A stretch of DNA of 64,000 nucleotides from Ascidiimonas meishanensis (GCF_037782385.1 NZ_JBBEXD010000001.1:682001-746000), one strand, 5' to 3'. Positions 1 through 8,656 are shown, counted from the first letter of the stretch. The notes: generated by a model from the sequence alone, not told the origin. A program made the numbers and translations.

Positions 1-258
1 GACTCTTCGGAATATGATATTGTGGCGAAATATGGATATCAAGGCTATCCTGCAAACCCTAACGGTTCAGATTATAATGCAGCTATGATGGCATCTGTAG
101 ATGGAAGACATTTGGTTACTATGCCGCATTTTGAAAGGTCTACCTTCCCTTGGAATTGGGCTAATTATCCAGAGAATCGAAAAAATGATGAAGTATCCCC
201 TTGGCTGCAAGCTTTTGTGAATGCTAGAGAATGGTTAGAAAATAAAATTGCTGAATAA
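1..258 (+). CDS. purL: Phosphoribosylformylglycinamidine synthase, C-terminal end (partial)
   Basis: The reading frame is open from base 1, so this is the 3' end of a gene that begins outside the window. The 85 visible residues match the end of the glutamine amidotransferase domain of large single-chain PurL, which makes FGAM from FGAR, glutamine and ATP in cytosolic purine synthesis. MPHFERS carries the His and Glu of the Cys-His-Glu triad (usually MPHPERS); PWNWANYPE and the ending VNARxW are also typical. The GTG at 22 is an internal codon, not a start. Identification is firm although only the tail is present. Confidence 0.93.
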   Translation, partial: DSSEYDIVAKYGYQGYPANPNGSDYNAAMMASVDGRHLVTMPHFERSTFPWNWANYPENRKNDEVSPWLQAFVNAREWLENKIAE

Positions 259-276
259 TTAAATTATTCAGCAATT
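247..276. terminator. Hairpin overlapping the purL stop codon
   Basis: A 13-bp perfect stem (247-259 with 263-275, loop of 3) contains the purL stop codon itself. The following T-run is weak on both strands, but it sits between convergent genes (purL and the curli lipoprotein), so a bidirectional terminator or an mRNA 3'-end stabiliser is the likely role. Confidence 0.55.
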
Positions 277-299
277 AATTCTGTTTCAAATAATCTTAT

Positions 300-1787
300 T
301 TATTGCCAATCTGGCATTGATGCATTGTTAAATAGTGTAAAACGGTTTCCGCCCCCGGAAGCTGCTCTTCTTACAATCTGAATAGGTGAAATTCCATCAT
401 TAGAAGTGTTTTCAAAGATAATATCTGCATTATTAGGAGAAAATTTAGCATTTAAATCATTCGTGCCTGTTGGTTTATCTATAGAAAGATCGGCAACAGC
501 ATCAGAAGCTAGTGTATACACAAATACTCTTGAATCTAATCTACGATAGCTATTATTTTCAAAACCTGAAACATCATAGGTATAGAGCACCTGAGACCCA
601 TCTATTGAAATATCTAAACCGCCCATAGCTCCATTAAGGCCACTTAAAAGGGTCTTGGTAATATTTCCATTTAAATCAATCGTGAAAATTCTACCATTAT
701 ACCCATCACTATTATTACTTGTTAACGCAATAAATGAACCATCTTCACTCCATGCACATTTAGTGATAAAACTACCATCGGAAGTTTGAAATACCAATTC
801 AAGTCCGCTTCCATCTTTATTAATTTTATAAAGCTTATCAAAACTAGGATAAATGAGTTGTGATCCGTTAGAAGACCAATCAAATTCAATCTCATTTAAA
901 TTAAATCCAGCAACTGGAACAGCTTGTGTGACTTGTCTAATATCATCACCACTTAAATCTGAAGTAAACAAATGTGTTTGTGCCCCTATATTTCTCAGAA
1001 ATGCAATTCTGCCTGCCTGAAGATTCTTTTTGGGCCTATAGCTGTTTTGATTCTCATCCGTTAAGCGAAATTGTGTACTTCCATCTTCGTTTGAAGAAAT
1101 AATTACGTTATTCCCACCTATTTGCTGCACATAATGAAACCTGTTTTCTGGATTATCTAAAGTAGTAAAACTAGAGATCTTACTCAATACAGGTTCATTA
1201 ATACTATCAGAAACCGTTATTTGCCAAAAATATTTTGTTCCAAAATCAAGATCAGAAACCGTGTAAACAGTATCGGTCAAAGATTCTATCTTTAAAATTT
1301 CATCATCCTGAGCATTCTTTATTTCCAAAGTAAAAGTAAGCTCATCAGTAGCATCAGGATCTGAAGCATTCCATACAAATTGTTGTTCTACAGGAACATC
1401 TATCGCCAAATCTGTTGGCGTAATAAGCACTGGAGTTGCTGGTGGTCTATTAGTTGCTGTCTCTAATTCTAGTTCAAAAATTACGGTTACAGTGGCACTT
1501 TCGGTTAAAGAAACCGCTTCAAAATTGGTAACCCAACCGTCTTTTTCTGCTTTCAAAGAATAATCCCCTGTTGGCACTTCTTCCAATGTAAATTCTCCAT
1601 TAGCATTGGTAAAAACAGTTTTACTATTAGGAGAAGTAGAAATTTTCACATTTTCAATAGGCTCATTATCGCCATCACTTACTACAGTTCCAGAGATTTC
1701 TCCGGTAACGAATGTATCCACTTTATCTTCACTACAGGAAATTAGTATTGAGAAAGTGAACAGTACATAAATTATTTTTTTCATCAT
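300..1787 (-). CDS. Curli-locus lipoprotein with carboxypeptidase-regulatory-like, FN3-like and propeller regions
   Basis: A 495-residue predicted lipoprotein with lipobox ILISC near residue 18. Residues about 28-105 (GEISGTVVSDGDNEPIENV and following) fit a CarboxypepD_reg-like beta-sandwich. Residues about 115-210 resemble a fibronectin-III-like module (PATPVLITPTD ... TKYFWQITVSDS). The rest repeats WS-SDG/NDG-type strands of a TolB/PD40 propeller. It starts 30 bp after csgG on the same strand, so it is probably the last gene of the curli operon. A surface role in curli assembly or attachment is inferred from context only; it has no match to the E. coli curli genes. Confidence 0.75.
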   Translation of the reverse strand: MMKKIIYVLFTFSILISCSEDKVDTFVTGEISGTVVSDGDNEPIENVKISTSPNSKTVFTNANGEFTLEEVPTGDYSLKAEKDGWVTNFEAVSLTESATVTVIFELELETATNRPPATPVLITPTDLAIDVPVEQQFVWNASDPDATDELTFTLEIKNAQDDEILKIESLTDTVYTVSDLDFGTKYFWQITVSDSINEPVLSKISSFTTLDNPENRFHYVQQIGGNNVIISSNEDGSTQFRLTDENQNSYRPKKNLQAGRIAFLRNIGAQTHLFTSDLSGDDIRQVTQAVPVAGFNLNEIEFDWSSNGSQLIYPSFDKLYKINKDGSGLELVFQTSDGSFITKCAWSEDGSFIALTSNNSDGYNGRIFTIDLNGNITKTLLSGLNGAMGGLDISIDGSQVLYTYDVSGFENNSYRRLDSRVFVYTLASDAVADLSIDKPTGTNDLNAKFSPNNADIIFENTSNDGISPIQIVRRAASGGGNRFTLFNNASMPDWQ

Positions 1788-1817
1788 TCTTGTTTCTTTA
1801 TGCGTACTAGCGATTAT

Positions 1818-3170
1818 TTAGAAATAATAATTAATACCTAAACCAAAGCGCCAGAAAAAATCATTTCGTTTTCCACGATCTAAACCATCTAAGGTATCGT
1901 CAAGTGAAATATTTTGTTCTCCATACAATTTTACTCCTAGGTTTTTAGCAGCCATGTATTCCAGTCCTAACCCATATTGTACTTTAAAAGTAATATCATC
2001 AAAATTAGTAGTCCCAAAAACTCCTGTACCGGCGGTTATATAGGGTGAAAAACGATCATAAGGTAAAACTATATATACTGCATCAAGGCCTAATGAAAGG
2101 AAACTATTAGAAAATACATTTTCATTTTTTAAGGAAAATAACCCGGTTTCACCAGAAAGATAGAAGCCTTTTAAGATTTTTCGTTTATAATTTAAGGAAA
2201 CTCCAGATTGTAATTGTGCATCTCCAAAATCACCGTCAATTAAACTCCCCACTGCAGCTATCCCAACCGCATTTTTTGATCTTCTATCTTTAAATAATCT
2301 CTCATGCAAACCTGTATCTTCAGAAAGATCTTTTTCTAAATTATAATTTTTCACAGCCAAACTTCCCGCTTCCTCATCTGCTGGTGGCCATATTTTGTCT
2401 TCAATTCCTTCAATCACTAAAGAGGAAACCGCTTTTTCAATAGCTTCTGTTACTGCTAGCTGCACAGGTTCATTCTTAGTGAATCCAGTTTCTGCTTCCA
2501 GTAGACGTTTGAATTTAATGTATCTAAAAACACTCGCATCCACTGCCTGAGAAAGTATGGTTTTAGAAACATATACCGTTTTAAGAATTTTACCATTTTG
2601 TGTGGAGATAGCTCTTAAGTAAACCGTAATTCTATCTTGTCTATATTGTGTAGAGGCACCAATACCAAAGTAACGAGCGCCTATTCCACCTGTTACAATA
2701 TTTGAATCATATGAAATAACTCCGCCTTCTAATAAAACTCCCGCATACAATAAAGGTGGAAGTTGTGGCTGTTCTTTAGCCTTGCTATTATTACTATACT
2801 GCTGACGAGTTGTTCTAATTATTTGCCGCTCATTGAGAAGATTTCCAACATTTTCTCTTTCAATGGGCGTAAACCATTTAGAATCTTCCAATGCTTTTAT
2901 CAGAATTGAGGTCGTACCTTGCGTAATCGCTGTACTCCAGCTAGTTCCATTTTCTACAGGTTTGTATTGACCAGTCTGATCTCTAAATTTATAAACACCA
3001 ACTACTACTTTTTCTTTGGCGGCTGGAAGATTAGCAAGTTCAGTATTAGCAACTGTAACTTCACCTAATCTTGCTTTTTGTGTTTCAAATGGTTGATTAA
3101 AATAAGTACCACAAGATGTCATTAAAAAAGTGGTAAACAGGCATAAAATACCTCTGTAATTCTTTATCAT
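1818..3170 (-). CDS. csgG: Curli secretion channel lipoprotein CsgG with C-terminal beta-barrel-like extension
   Basis: CsgG forms the nonameric outer-membrane pore that exports curli subunits. The lipobox is LMTSC (Cys20). Residues about 35-265 are a recognisable CsgG domain: VVVGVYKFRDQTGQYK, the WFTPIERENVGNLLNERQ stretch, and RITVYLRAISTQNGKIL. E. coli CsgG ends near there, but this protein has about 160 more residues (about 290-450) of alternating beta-strands ending in an aromatic NYYF, like an OmpA-type barrel. It lies 12 bp after csgF. The CsgG call is firm; the barrel reading of the extension is inference from strand pattern and C-terminal signature. Confidence 0.93.
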   Translation of the reverse strand: MIKNYRGILCLFTTFLMTSCGTYFNQPFETQKARLGEVTVANTELANLPAAKEKVVVGVYKFRDQTGQYKPVENGTSWSTAITQGTTSILIKALEDSKWFTPIERENVGNLLNERQIIRTTRQQYSNNSKAKEQPQLPPLLYAGVLLEGGVISYDSNIVTGGIGARYFGIGASTQYRQDRITVYLRAISTQNGKILKTVYVSKTILSQAVDASVFRYIKFKRLLEAETGFTKNEPVQLAVTEAIEKAVSSLVIEGIEDKIWPPADEEAGSLAVKNYNLEKDLSEDTGLHERLFKDRRSKNAVGIAAVGSLIDGDFGDAQLQSGVSLNYKRKILKGFYLSGETGLFSLKNENVFSNSFLSLGLDAVYIVLPYDRFSPYITAGTGVFGTTNFDDITFKVQYGLGLEYMAAKNLGVKLYGEQNISLDDTLDGLDRGKRNDFFWRFGLGINYYF

Positions 3171-3182
3171 CTAAAACGGTTA

Positions 3183-3581
3183 TTAATTAGGAATAATAAC
3201 TTGGGTTTTCTCTCCTGTATTGGTATCCAGAATATCTATGGTAAGCCCTTCGTTGGTTGGGAAAATTTCCAGAAAAAGACTTCCAAAGGTAAAAGTTCCT
3301 TCTTCAAGACCTTGGTCACCAAATTGTTCTGAAAATAAATTTCTTGACAACTGATTGAGAAGCTGTCTGTTGAGATTATTTGTAAATTCATCAATTTCAG
3401 AGTTACTTTGAGAGCCAACATCTTCGGTAAAAGTATTTTGTGCTTCAGCAGAACTCAATAACCAATTGTAATTAAACGTATCTCCGCCAAAAGCAGGATT
3501 TTTAGGTCTGTACACCATCTGCTGACTAAAAGCTTCTAAAGTCACAAAAAATGTGAGTAAAAACAATATGCTATACTTCAT
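3183..3581 (-). CDS. csgF: Curli assembly protein CsgF
   Basis: A 132-residue secreted protein with a signal peptide ending near residue 19 (AFSQQ). The mature N-terminus, VYRPKNPAFGGDTFNYNW, matches the CsgF family hallmark (Y-x-P-x-NP-x-FGG-x-P-x-N-x-x-WLLSxAxAQN). In E. coli this N-terminal segment plugs the CsgG pore and CsgF holds the nucleator at the surface. Its place between csgE and csgG, with gaps of 5 and 12 bp, supports the call. Confidence 0.94.
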   Translation of the reverse strand: MKYSILFLLTFFVTLEAFSQQMVYRPKNPAFGGDTFNYNWLLSSAEAQNTFTEDVGSQSNSEIDEFTNNLNRQLLNQLSRNLFSEQFGDQGLEEGTFTFGSLFLEIFPTNEGLTIDILDTNTGEKTQVIIPN

Positions 3582-3586
3582 TTGTC

Positions 3587-4309
3587 CTAATATTGGTTAA
3601 TATATTCTTTCTGTTTCTTTTTTTGTTCAAGGTATTTAAGCACCTTTCCTACAACAGCATTTGCCATTTGTTCAAGATACTCCTCGTTGGGTCGTGCAAA
3701 ACCTTCAAAAACAATATCTTCATCAACTTTTACAACAATACGAGTGCCTATTCCAATCCCCAGTTGTTCTTCTATGGTTACTAAACTCCCACTCTTTATA
3801 TTTCTAAGTGAGTACTGGCGGTAAAATAAATCATAAAAGTCTTTCCCCACTTTTGAAACTACATTGTCAATAACTAAACCTTTAATTTCTATCCCATCAT
3901 CCACCACAGGTTTATTCTGGCTCTTAGTATTCAAAAAAACTTTCCTGTCTGTTGTAATTATCTTTTCTCCTTCGTATAGTAAAAGTAATACAATAATTTT
4001 ATCTTCTTCTTTTTCAAACTCTACAAAGGTTTGTTCTAAGACTTTAACTTCAGAAGGATTGATAGAAAAATTACCTTGGGTAGCAATTCTTTTAGGTTTT
4101 TCCTTGCTTTCAAGTTTACTTTTAATCACAGCTAACTCATACTTTAATGATTTGAATAAAGTAGAATCATTTTTAACCAATGCCTGAATAGCAAAGACAC
4201 CGTCATTATCATCAACCTTTAAAAAAGCAATAATACCATCGCTATTTTTTTGGGCGTATGTTGATACTGAAATAAAAGTAAAAGATAAAAAACAAAGGAA
4301 TAATTTCAC
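3587..4309 (-). CDS. csgE: CsgE-family curli assembly protein with N-terminal CsgH/CsgC-like domain
   Basis: A 240-residue secreted protein (signal peptide to about residue 20), roughly twice the length of E. coli CsgE. Residues about 138-240 are the CsgE domain: GLVIDNVVSKVGKDFYDLFY, then GTRIVVKVDEDIVFEG, with the usual closing helix. CsgE caps the CsgG channel on the periplasmic side and guides subunits. Residues about 22-128 look like a small beta-sandwich (YELAVIKSKLE, a QGNFSINPSEVKVL turn, IIVLLLLYEGEKII) that resembles CsgH/CsgC curlin-aggregation inhibitors; this part is inference. The gene is 20 bp after the small curlin and 5 bp before csgF. Confidence 0.88.
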   Translation of the reverse strand: MKLFLCFLSFTFISVSTYAQKNSDGIIAFLKVDDNDGVFAIQALVKNDSTLFKSLKYELAVIKSKLESKEKPKRIATQGNFSINPSEVKVLEQTFVEFEKEEDKIIVLLLLYEGEKIITTDRKVFLNTKSQNKPVVDDGIEIKGLVIDNVVSKVGKDFYDLFYRQYSLRNIKSGSLVTIEEQLGIGIGTRIVVKVDEDIVFEGFARPNEEYLEQMANAVVGKVLKYLEQKKKQKEYINQY

Positions 4310-4329
4310 TTCAATAGCCAGTAAAGTTG

Positions 4330-4821
4330 TTAGTAGCTTCTTATAATGACTGTTCTGGAATTACCTTCCATATTAACTCTTATACGATCTGTATAGGAAT
4401 TCACTCCATATTTTTCAAGTGTAAGGTTATTTCCATTTTGAATTACTTCTGAGGTTACTGGTTGATCATACCCAAAATAATAGGATATAACACTATTGTT
4501 ATTCCCATTTTGAAGAATATTTTCTTGAAGGGATACATTTTCCGTTTTTACGGTAGCTGCATTCCTATCCCCATTCTGTAATATTGAAATTTCAATATCT
4601 GAACCTATGGAAGTTACGGTTGCACTATTAAATGCACCTTGCTGTAAAATATAAACCTGAGAGTTATTGGTAATAGGATTTAAAAACGCATTGTTCATCC
4701 CCGCATCCAAATATTGAATTTGATCTAATTGGGTAATATTGTCTGTAAGATTCTCAGTCTGTTGCGCAAAGTTTATTTGAAAACTACAGCATAAAAAAAG
4801 TATAAATAGAAGTTTATTCAT
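4330..4821 (-). CDS. csgB: Small curlin-repeat protein, CsgB-like
   Basis: A 163-residue secreted protein with a signal peptide ending at about residue 19 (NFAQQ). It contains several curlin-type strands of the pattern (S/A)xxxxxQ(N/G)GxxN, for example ISILQNGDRNAATV, ENILQNGNNNSVI and EVIQNGNNLTLEKYG, ending in a basic RTVIIRSY. Short length, fewer and less regular repeats than the larger neighbour, and its place directly before csgE suggest a nucleator (CsgB) or minor subunit; CsgA versus CsgB identity cannot be settled from sequence alone. Confidence 0.82.
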   Translation of the reverse strand: MNKLLFILFLCCSFQINFAQQTENLTDNITQLDQIQYLDAGMNNAFLNPITNNSQVYILQQGAFNSATVTSIGSDIEISILQNGDRNAATVKTENVSLQENILQNGNNNSVISYYFGYDQPVTSEVIQNGNNLTLEKYGVNSYTDRIRVNMEGNSRTVIIRSY

Positions 4822-4913
4822 TCCAACATAATTAACAGGTGAATCAAACTGTATTAATTAAAGTTTAAAAATATCGATTTTCAACCTCTAAAAAAAATGT
4901 ATGTATAAAATTA

Positions 4914-4949
4914 ACAGAATGGAAATACAATAAAGTATTCCCATTCTGT
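4914..4949 (-). terminator. Strong hairpin between the large curlin and csgBEFG
   Basis: A 15-bp stem (4914-4928 with 4935-4949, one G-U type mismatch, 6-nt loop) lies 18 bp after the large curlin stop and about 90 bp before csgB. Read on the minus strand it is followed by AT-rich sequence with an 8-T run about 15 nt later. It is best read as an attenuating terminator or mRNA 3'-end stabiliser that would let the fibre subunit be made in excess over the export machinery. Confidence 0.65.
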
Positions 4950-4966
4950 TGGCTATTAATCAATGA

Positions 4967-6322
4967 TTAATTAGACTGATTTACAGTCGCTATATTACTT
5001 GTTCCATTTTGTGAAATTGTACTCACATGGAATGCTCCATCCTGAAAAGTAGTAGCTGTATTGCTCAACCCACTTTGTACATCCGTAGAAGAGTTGTTAT
5101 TTCCAAATTGAAGAATATCGCTGCTATTCAAAGATCCGTTTTGTGTAGCACTAGAGAAGTTAAAATCTCCAAACTGATTTTGAACCGCAAGGTTTTCACC
5201 CCCAAAAGTAAGATTGTTTTGTGTGATACTAGCTGTGTTGCCATCTCCTAATTGAAATTGTGTACCAACATTTAAATCTTCTTCTTGTCTTATAGATGCT
5301 GTATTCTCGTCTCCTATTTGCTCAATAAGGGCGAAACCAGTTCTTGAGGTAAAGAAAAAGTTACCTTGAGTAGTGGTAGCCGTGTTACCTGTACCATCTT
5401 GAAAAGTAAATGCTTCGTTATCATCACCAGTTTGATCTTGTGTAGATTCATTTTCTCCTCCAAAAAAGAATAGGTTCTGCTCTACCTCTGCTATATTATT
5501 TGCCCCAGTTTGAAATTGAACTGCTTCGTTAGCAAGTTCCTCTTGAGTAATAATGGCAAAGTTGTTATCACCTTCCTGAATCTGCCCTGCAAAACCTTCA
5601 TTAGAGGCAAAGAAGAAAGAACCTTGTTGAATAATTGCTTCGTTCTCAGAACCATCTTGATAAGTGATTCCAACATTTGCATCACCTAGTTGAGTCTGAG
5701 TAGCTGTATTTCCTCCTCCAAAAAAGAATAAGTTTTGTTCAACAATGGCTTCATTTTCTTCACCATCTTGCAATTGAGTAGCAGTGTTATCAAACTCTTC
5801 TTGTGCGATAGATGCCTGGTTATAAGTACCAAATTGCTCTTGAAATGCAACTCCCCCTTCAGAAACAAATAAATCTGAACCTTGTCTAATGCTAGCTTCA
5901 TTTCCAATACCATTTTGCAAAGTGACGGCATCATTTTCAACACCAACCTGAGCTTGAGAAGCCTCATTACCTTCTCCAAAAGTGATTAAGTTTTGTTCTA
6001 CAGTAGCAATATTACCTTCTCCATCTTGAGATTGAACTGCAGTATTGTTGAATTCTTCCTGTTCAATCGTAGCAACATTGTCATTACCAATTTGAGATTG
6101 CTCTGCTACTGCGTAACCAGCAATAAAAAGATCTGATCCTTGTCTAACGGTAGCTGTATTTGCAAGACCATCTTGCGCAACAGTAGAACGATTATCATTA
6201 CCAATCTGATCTACAGTGGCAATGTTGTTTTCTCCTGAGGTTGCCACAGCGCTATTATTAGTCTGCGCTGAAACCGCAACTGCCGCCATAACAAATGATG
6301 CACTTAATAAAAATTTTTTCAT
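4967..6322 (-). CDS. csgA: Major curlin with four 86-residue super-repeats
   Basis: A 451-residue secreted amyloid subunit: signal peptide to about residue 20 (VAVSAQ), a short N-terminal part with ENNIATVDQIGNDN, then four ungapped 86-residue super-repeats at residues 57-142, 143-228, 229-314 and 315-400, and a 51-residue tail with four more curlin strands (ending ATVNQSN). Each super-repeat contains several NxATxxQxG curlin strands plus two conserved insertions (QGSDLF.. / QGSFFF.. and EQNLFFFGG..). E. coli CsgA is about 151 residues with five repeats, so this is about three times longer. Assembly as a surface fibre through CsgG is inferred from family and operon. Confidence 0.9.
   Translation of the reverse strand: MKKFLLSASFVMAAVAVSAQTNNSAVATSGENNIATVDQIGNDNRSTVAQDGLANTATVRQGSDLFIAGYAVAEQSQIGNDNVATIEQEEFNNTAVQSQDGEGNIATVEQNLITFGEGNEASQAQVGVENDAVTLQNGIGNEASIRQGSDLFVSEGGVAFQEQFGTYNQASIAQEEFDNTATQLQDGEENEAIVEQNLFFFGGGNTATQTQLGDANVGITYQDGSENEAIIQQGSFFFASNEGFAGQIQEGDNNFAIITQEELANEAVQFQTGANNIAEVEQNLFFFGGENESTQDQTGDDNEAFTFQDGTGNTATTTQGNFFFTSRTGFALIEQIGDENTASIRQEEDLNVGTQFQLGDGNTASITQNNLTFGGENLAVQNQFGDFNFSSATQNGSLNSSDILQFGNNNSSTDVQSGLSNTATTFQDGAFHVSTISQNGTSNIATVNQSN
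5123..6154 (-). repeat. Four 258-bp tandem super-repeats inside csgA
   Basis: Counting residues between ATVRQGSDLF, ASIRQGSDLF, AIIQQGSFFF and ATTTQGNFFF gives exactly 86 each time, and 86 again to the end of the fourth unit. No unit has an insertion or deletion relative to the others. Confidence 0.9.
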
Positions 6323-6455
6323 AATTTAATTGGTTTTAATAAAAATTTAAGGTTAACTAAGTTTTAACCACAAGCATGTTATAAGGTGATAAAGCTCTGT
6401 AGGAATCAAATAAGTTTAAAATAATCTGTGAAGTAAGTTCTGGGTTGAAACTTAT

Positions 6456-6482
6456 CAAATATAGAGATAAATCCTACTACAA
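6456..6482 (-). promoter_or_regulatory. Candidate curli operon promoter
   Basis: On the minus strand TTG (6482-6480), 16 nt, then TATATTTG (6463-6456), an exact TAnnTTTG Bacteroidota -7 box. It would give a 5' leader of about 125 nt before csgA, leaving room for post-transcriptional control. Spacing is slightly short, so confidence is moderate. Confidence 0.45.
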
Positions 6483-6714
6483 TATAAAATTTTGTTATTT
6501 TTCTCTTCAATTTTCGTTAAGAAACCTATTCTTTACGATAAAAAGTGAAAAATTTAATTTTGCCATTAGTATGTACTACATTAGTATCATATTTGTAGGA
6601 AGAATAAATAATATGATCTCAATTTTTGCATTAACCACTGATTGATGTAAAGTCAACTATTTTAAGAAATATCTAAAACTTAACTAAAAACATCATCTTT
6701 TTTTAATAGTATTA

Positions 6715-6744
6715 TTGAATTTAGAAGTTAATTTTCATAATTTG
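6715..6744 (+). promoter_or_regulatory. Candidate acyl-CoA ligase promoter
   Basis: TTG at 6715-6717, a 20-nt spacer and TAATTTG at 6738-6744 (one base short of TAnnTTTG), 29 nt before the ATG at 6773. Confidence 0.45.
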
Positions 6745-6772
6745 CGAATTCGTTTTAATAGCACATAATAGT

Positions 6773-8548
6773 ATGACAAAAGTCACCCGCCTGTTTGATT
6801 TTCCGTATTATCAACTAGAACAATTCAATCTACCCAACGCATTAGTAACTAAAAGTGAGGGCGATTGGATGAAAACATCATCTGCCGAATATGTGGAAAA
6901 AGCAAATCAGATGAGCCGGGGACTCCTGAAACTAGGAATTCAAAAAAACGATAAAATTGCTGTCATCTCTGCTGCAAATAGAACAGAGTGGCATATTCTT
7001 GATATAGGAGCTTTACAAGTTGGCGCCCAAAATGTACCCATTTATCCTACCATTTCTGAGAAAGACTATGAATACATATTAAATCATTCAGAGTCTGTAA
7101 TGTGCTTTGTTTCAGATCAAGAAATTCTTACCAAGTTAAATGCTATTAAAAAGAATGTGCCTACACTTAAAGGAGTATATACATTTGACGATGTTAGCGA
7201 AGAAAAGAGCTGGAAAGAAGTATTGGAACTAGGAATAGACAAAGACAATCAACAGGAAGTTGAAACACGAAAAAATGAAGTAAATCCATTAGACCTTGCC
7301 ACTATCATATATACTTCTGGCACAACAGGAAGACCTAAGGGAGTAATGCTCTCTCATAATAATATAGTTTCTAATGTCTTGGCAAGTGCAAAAAGAGTTC
7401 CACTAGATCCAGAAACAATTGCATTGAGTTTTCTTCCCATGTGCCATATTTTTGAAAGAATGGTCTCCTACCTATATCAATATTGCGGAATCTCCATCCA
7501 TTTTGCAGAGTCTATAGAGAAAATGAGTGACAACCTAAAAGAAGTAAGACCTAATGTGATGACAGTGGTTCCCCGTTTACTTGAAAAAGTATACGATAAA
7601 ATATATGCAAAAGGTGCCGCATTAACTGGCATCAAGAAAAAACTTTTTTTCTGGGCGGTAGACCTTGCTTTAAAATTTGAACCCTATAATAGAAATGGTT
7701 CATGGTATGCCTTTCAATTAGCCATTGCAAGAAAGCTAATCTTTAGTAAATGGCAGGAAGCATTAGGAGGCAGATTGGAAATGATGGTTTCCGGAAGCGC
7801 AGCCTTGCAGCCTAGACTAGGGCGCGTATTTGGAGCAGCAGGAATTCCTGTAATGGAAGGTTATGGTCTAACAGAGACTTCACCAGTTATTTCAGTAAAT
7901 GATCAACGCAATGGCGGCTGGGGAATAGGAACTGTAGGTAAGATTATTCCAGGAGTAGAAATTAAAATTGGGGAAGACGGTGAAATTTTATGCAAAGGCC
8001 CCAATGTAATGATGGGATATTACAAAGATCCCGAAAAAACAGCTGAGGTAATGACGGACGATTACTTCCACACAGGTGATATAGGAGAAGTAGATAAAGA
8101 CGGGTTTCTTCGAATAACAGACCGTAAAAAAGAAATGTTCAAAACCTCTGGAGGAAAATATGTTGCACCTCAACTTATTGAAAATGAAATGAAACAATCA
8201 CGTTTTATAGAACAAATCATGGTTATAGGAGAAGGGGAAAAGATGCCTGCAGCATTTGTACAGCCAAATTTTGACTTTGTACACGAATGGGCCAAAAGAC
8301 ACCAATTAGAATTGAAAGGAGAACCCAAAGACTTTATCTCCAATCCAACCCTTATAGAACGTATTCAGGAAGAGATAGATATTTACAATCAACGCTTTGG
8401 AAAATGGGAACAAATCAAAAGGTTTGAACTTACCCCAGAAATATGGAGTGTTGACGAAGGTCACCTCACTCCTACTATGAAACTTAAACGTAGGGTTATC
8501 AAAGAAAAGTATAAGCACTTATATGATAAAATATATAACCATAATTAG
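6773..8548 (+). CDS. fadD: Long-chain acyl-CoA synthetase (AMP-forming fatty acid ligase)
   Basis: A 591-residue member of the ANL adenylate-forming family that activates free fatty acids to acyl-CoA with ATP, feeding the beta-oxidation operon immediately downstream. Seen: the P-loop-like YTSGTTGRPKG (residues about 180-190), the MEGYGLTETSPV adenine/substrate motif, the hinge region YFHTGDIGEVDKDGFLRITDRKKE, and the C-terminal catalytic lysine region ending PTMKLKRRVI. Length fits the bacterial long-chain family. It has its own promoter and terminator and so is not strictly within the marR operon. Chain-length specificity is inferred. Confidence 0.9.
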   Translation: MTKVTRLFDFPYYQLEQFNLPNALVTKSEGDWMKTSSAEYVEKANQMSRGLLKLGIQKNDKIAVISAANRTEWHILDIGALQVGAQNVPIYPTISEKDYEYILNHSESVMCFVSDQEILTKLNAIKKNVPTLKGVYTFDDVSEEKSWKEVLELGIDKDNQQEVETRKNEVNPLDLATIIYTSGTTGRPKGVMLSHNNIVSNVLASAKRVPLDPETIALSFLPMCHIFERMVSYLYQYCGISIHFAESIEKMSDNLKEVRPNVMTVVPRLLEKVYDKIYAKGAALTGIKKKLFFWAVDLALKFEPYNRNGSWYAFQLAIARKLIFSKWQEALGGRLEMMVSGSAALQPRLGRVFGAAGIPVMEGYGLTETSPVISVNDQRNGGWGIGTVGKIIPGVEIKIGEDGEILCKGPNVMMGYYKDPEKTAEVMTDDYFHTGDIGEVDKDGFLRITDRKKEMFKTSGGKYVAPQLIENEMKQSRFIEQIMVIGEGEKMPAAFVQPNFDFVHEWAKRHQLELKGEPKDFISNPTLIERIQEEIDIYNQRFGKWEQIKRFELTPEIWSVDEGHLTPTMKLKRRVIKEKYKHLYDKIYNHN

Positions 8549-8575
8549 TAAATCCTCATTAACAAGTCTACTGTC

Positions 8576-8605
8576 AACTCCTTATTCATTAGGGAGTTTT
8601 TTTTT
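8576..8605 (+). terminator. Rho-independent terminator after the acyl-CoA ligase gene
   Basis: AACTCC pairs with GGAGTT (8576-8581 with 8593-8598) and is followed by a run of nine T. Confidence 0.75.
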
Positions 8606-8656
8606 CATATTGTTTATTTGAAACAATTTTTTTAAGAATTTACAATAATTTAAAGT

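Larger units (their letters stand above)
6323..6772. other. Divergent promoter region between csgA and the acyl-CoA ligase gene
   Basis: 450 bp without a credible gene. It holds a candidate csg promoter on the minus strand (6456-6482) and a candidate acyl-CoA ligase promoter on the plus strand (6715-6744). The 66-codon frame at 6445-6645 has no signs of coding. Nothing else was recognised. Confidence 0.6.

Noticed and set aside
5491..5979. Minus-strand frames overlapping csgA
   Set aside because: They are alternative-frame shadows of the curlin repeats, kept open by repeat composition.
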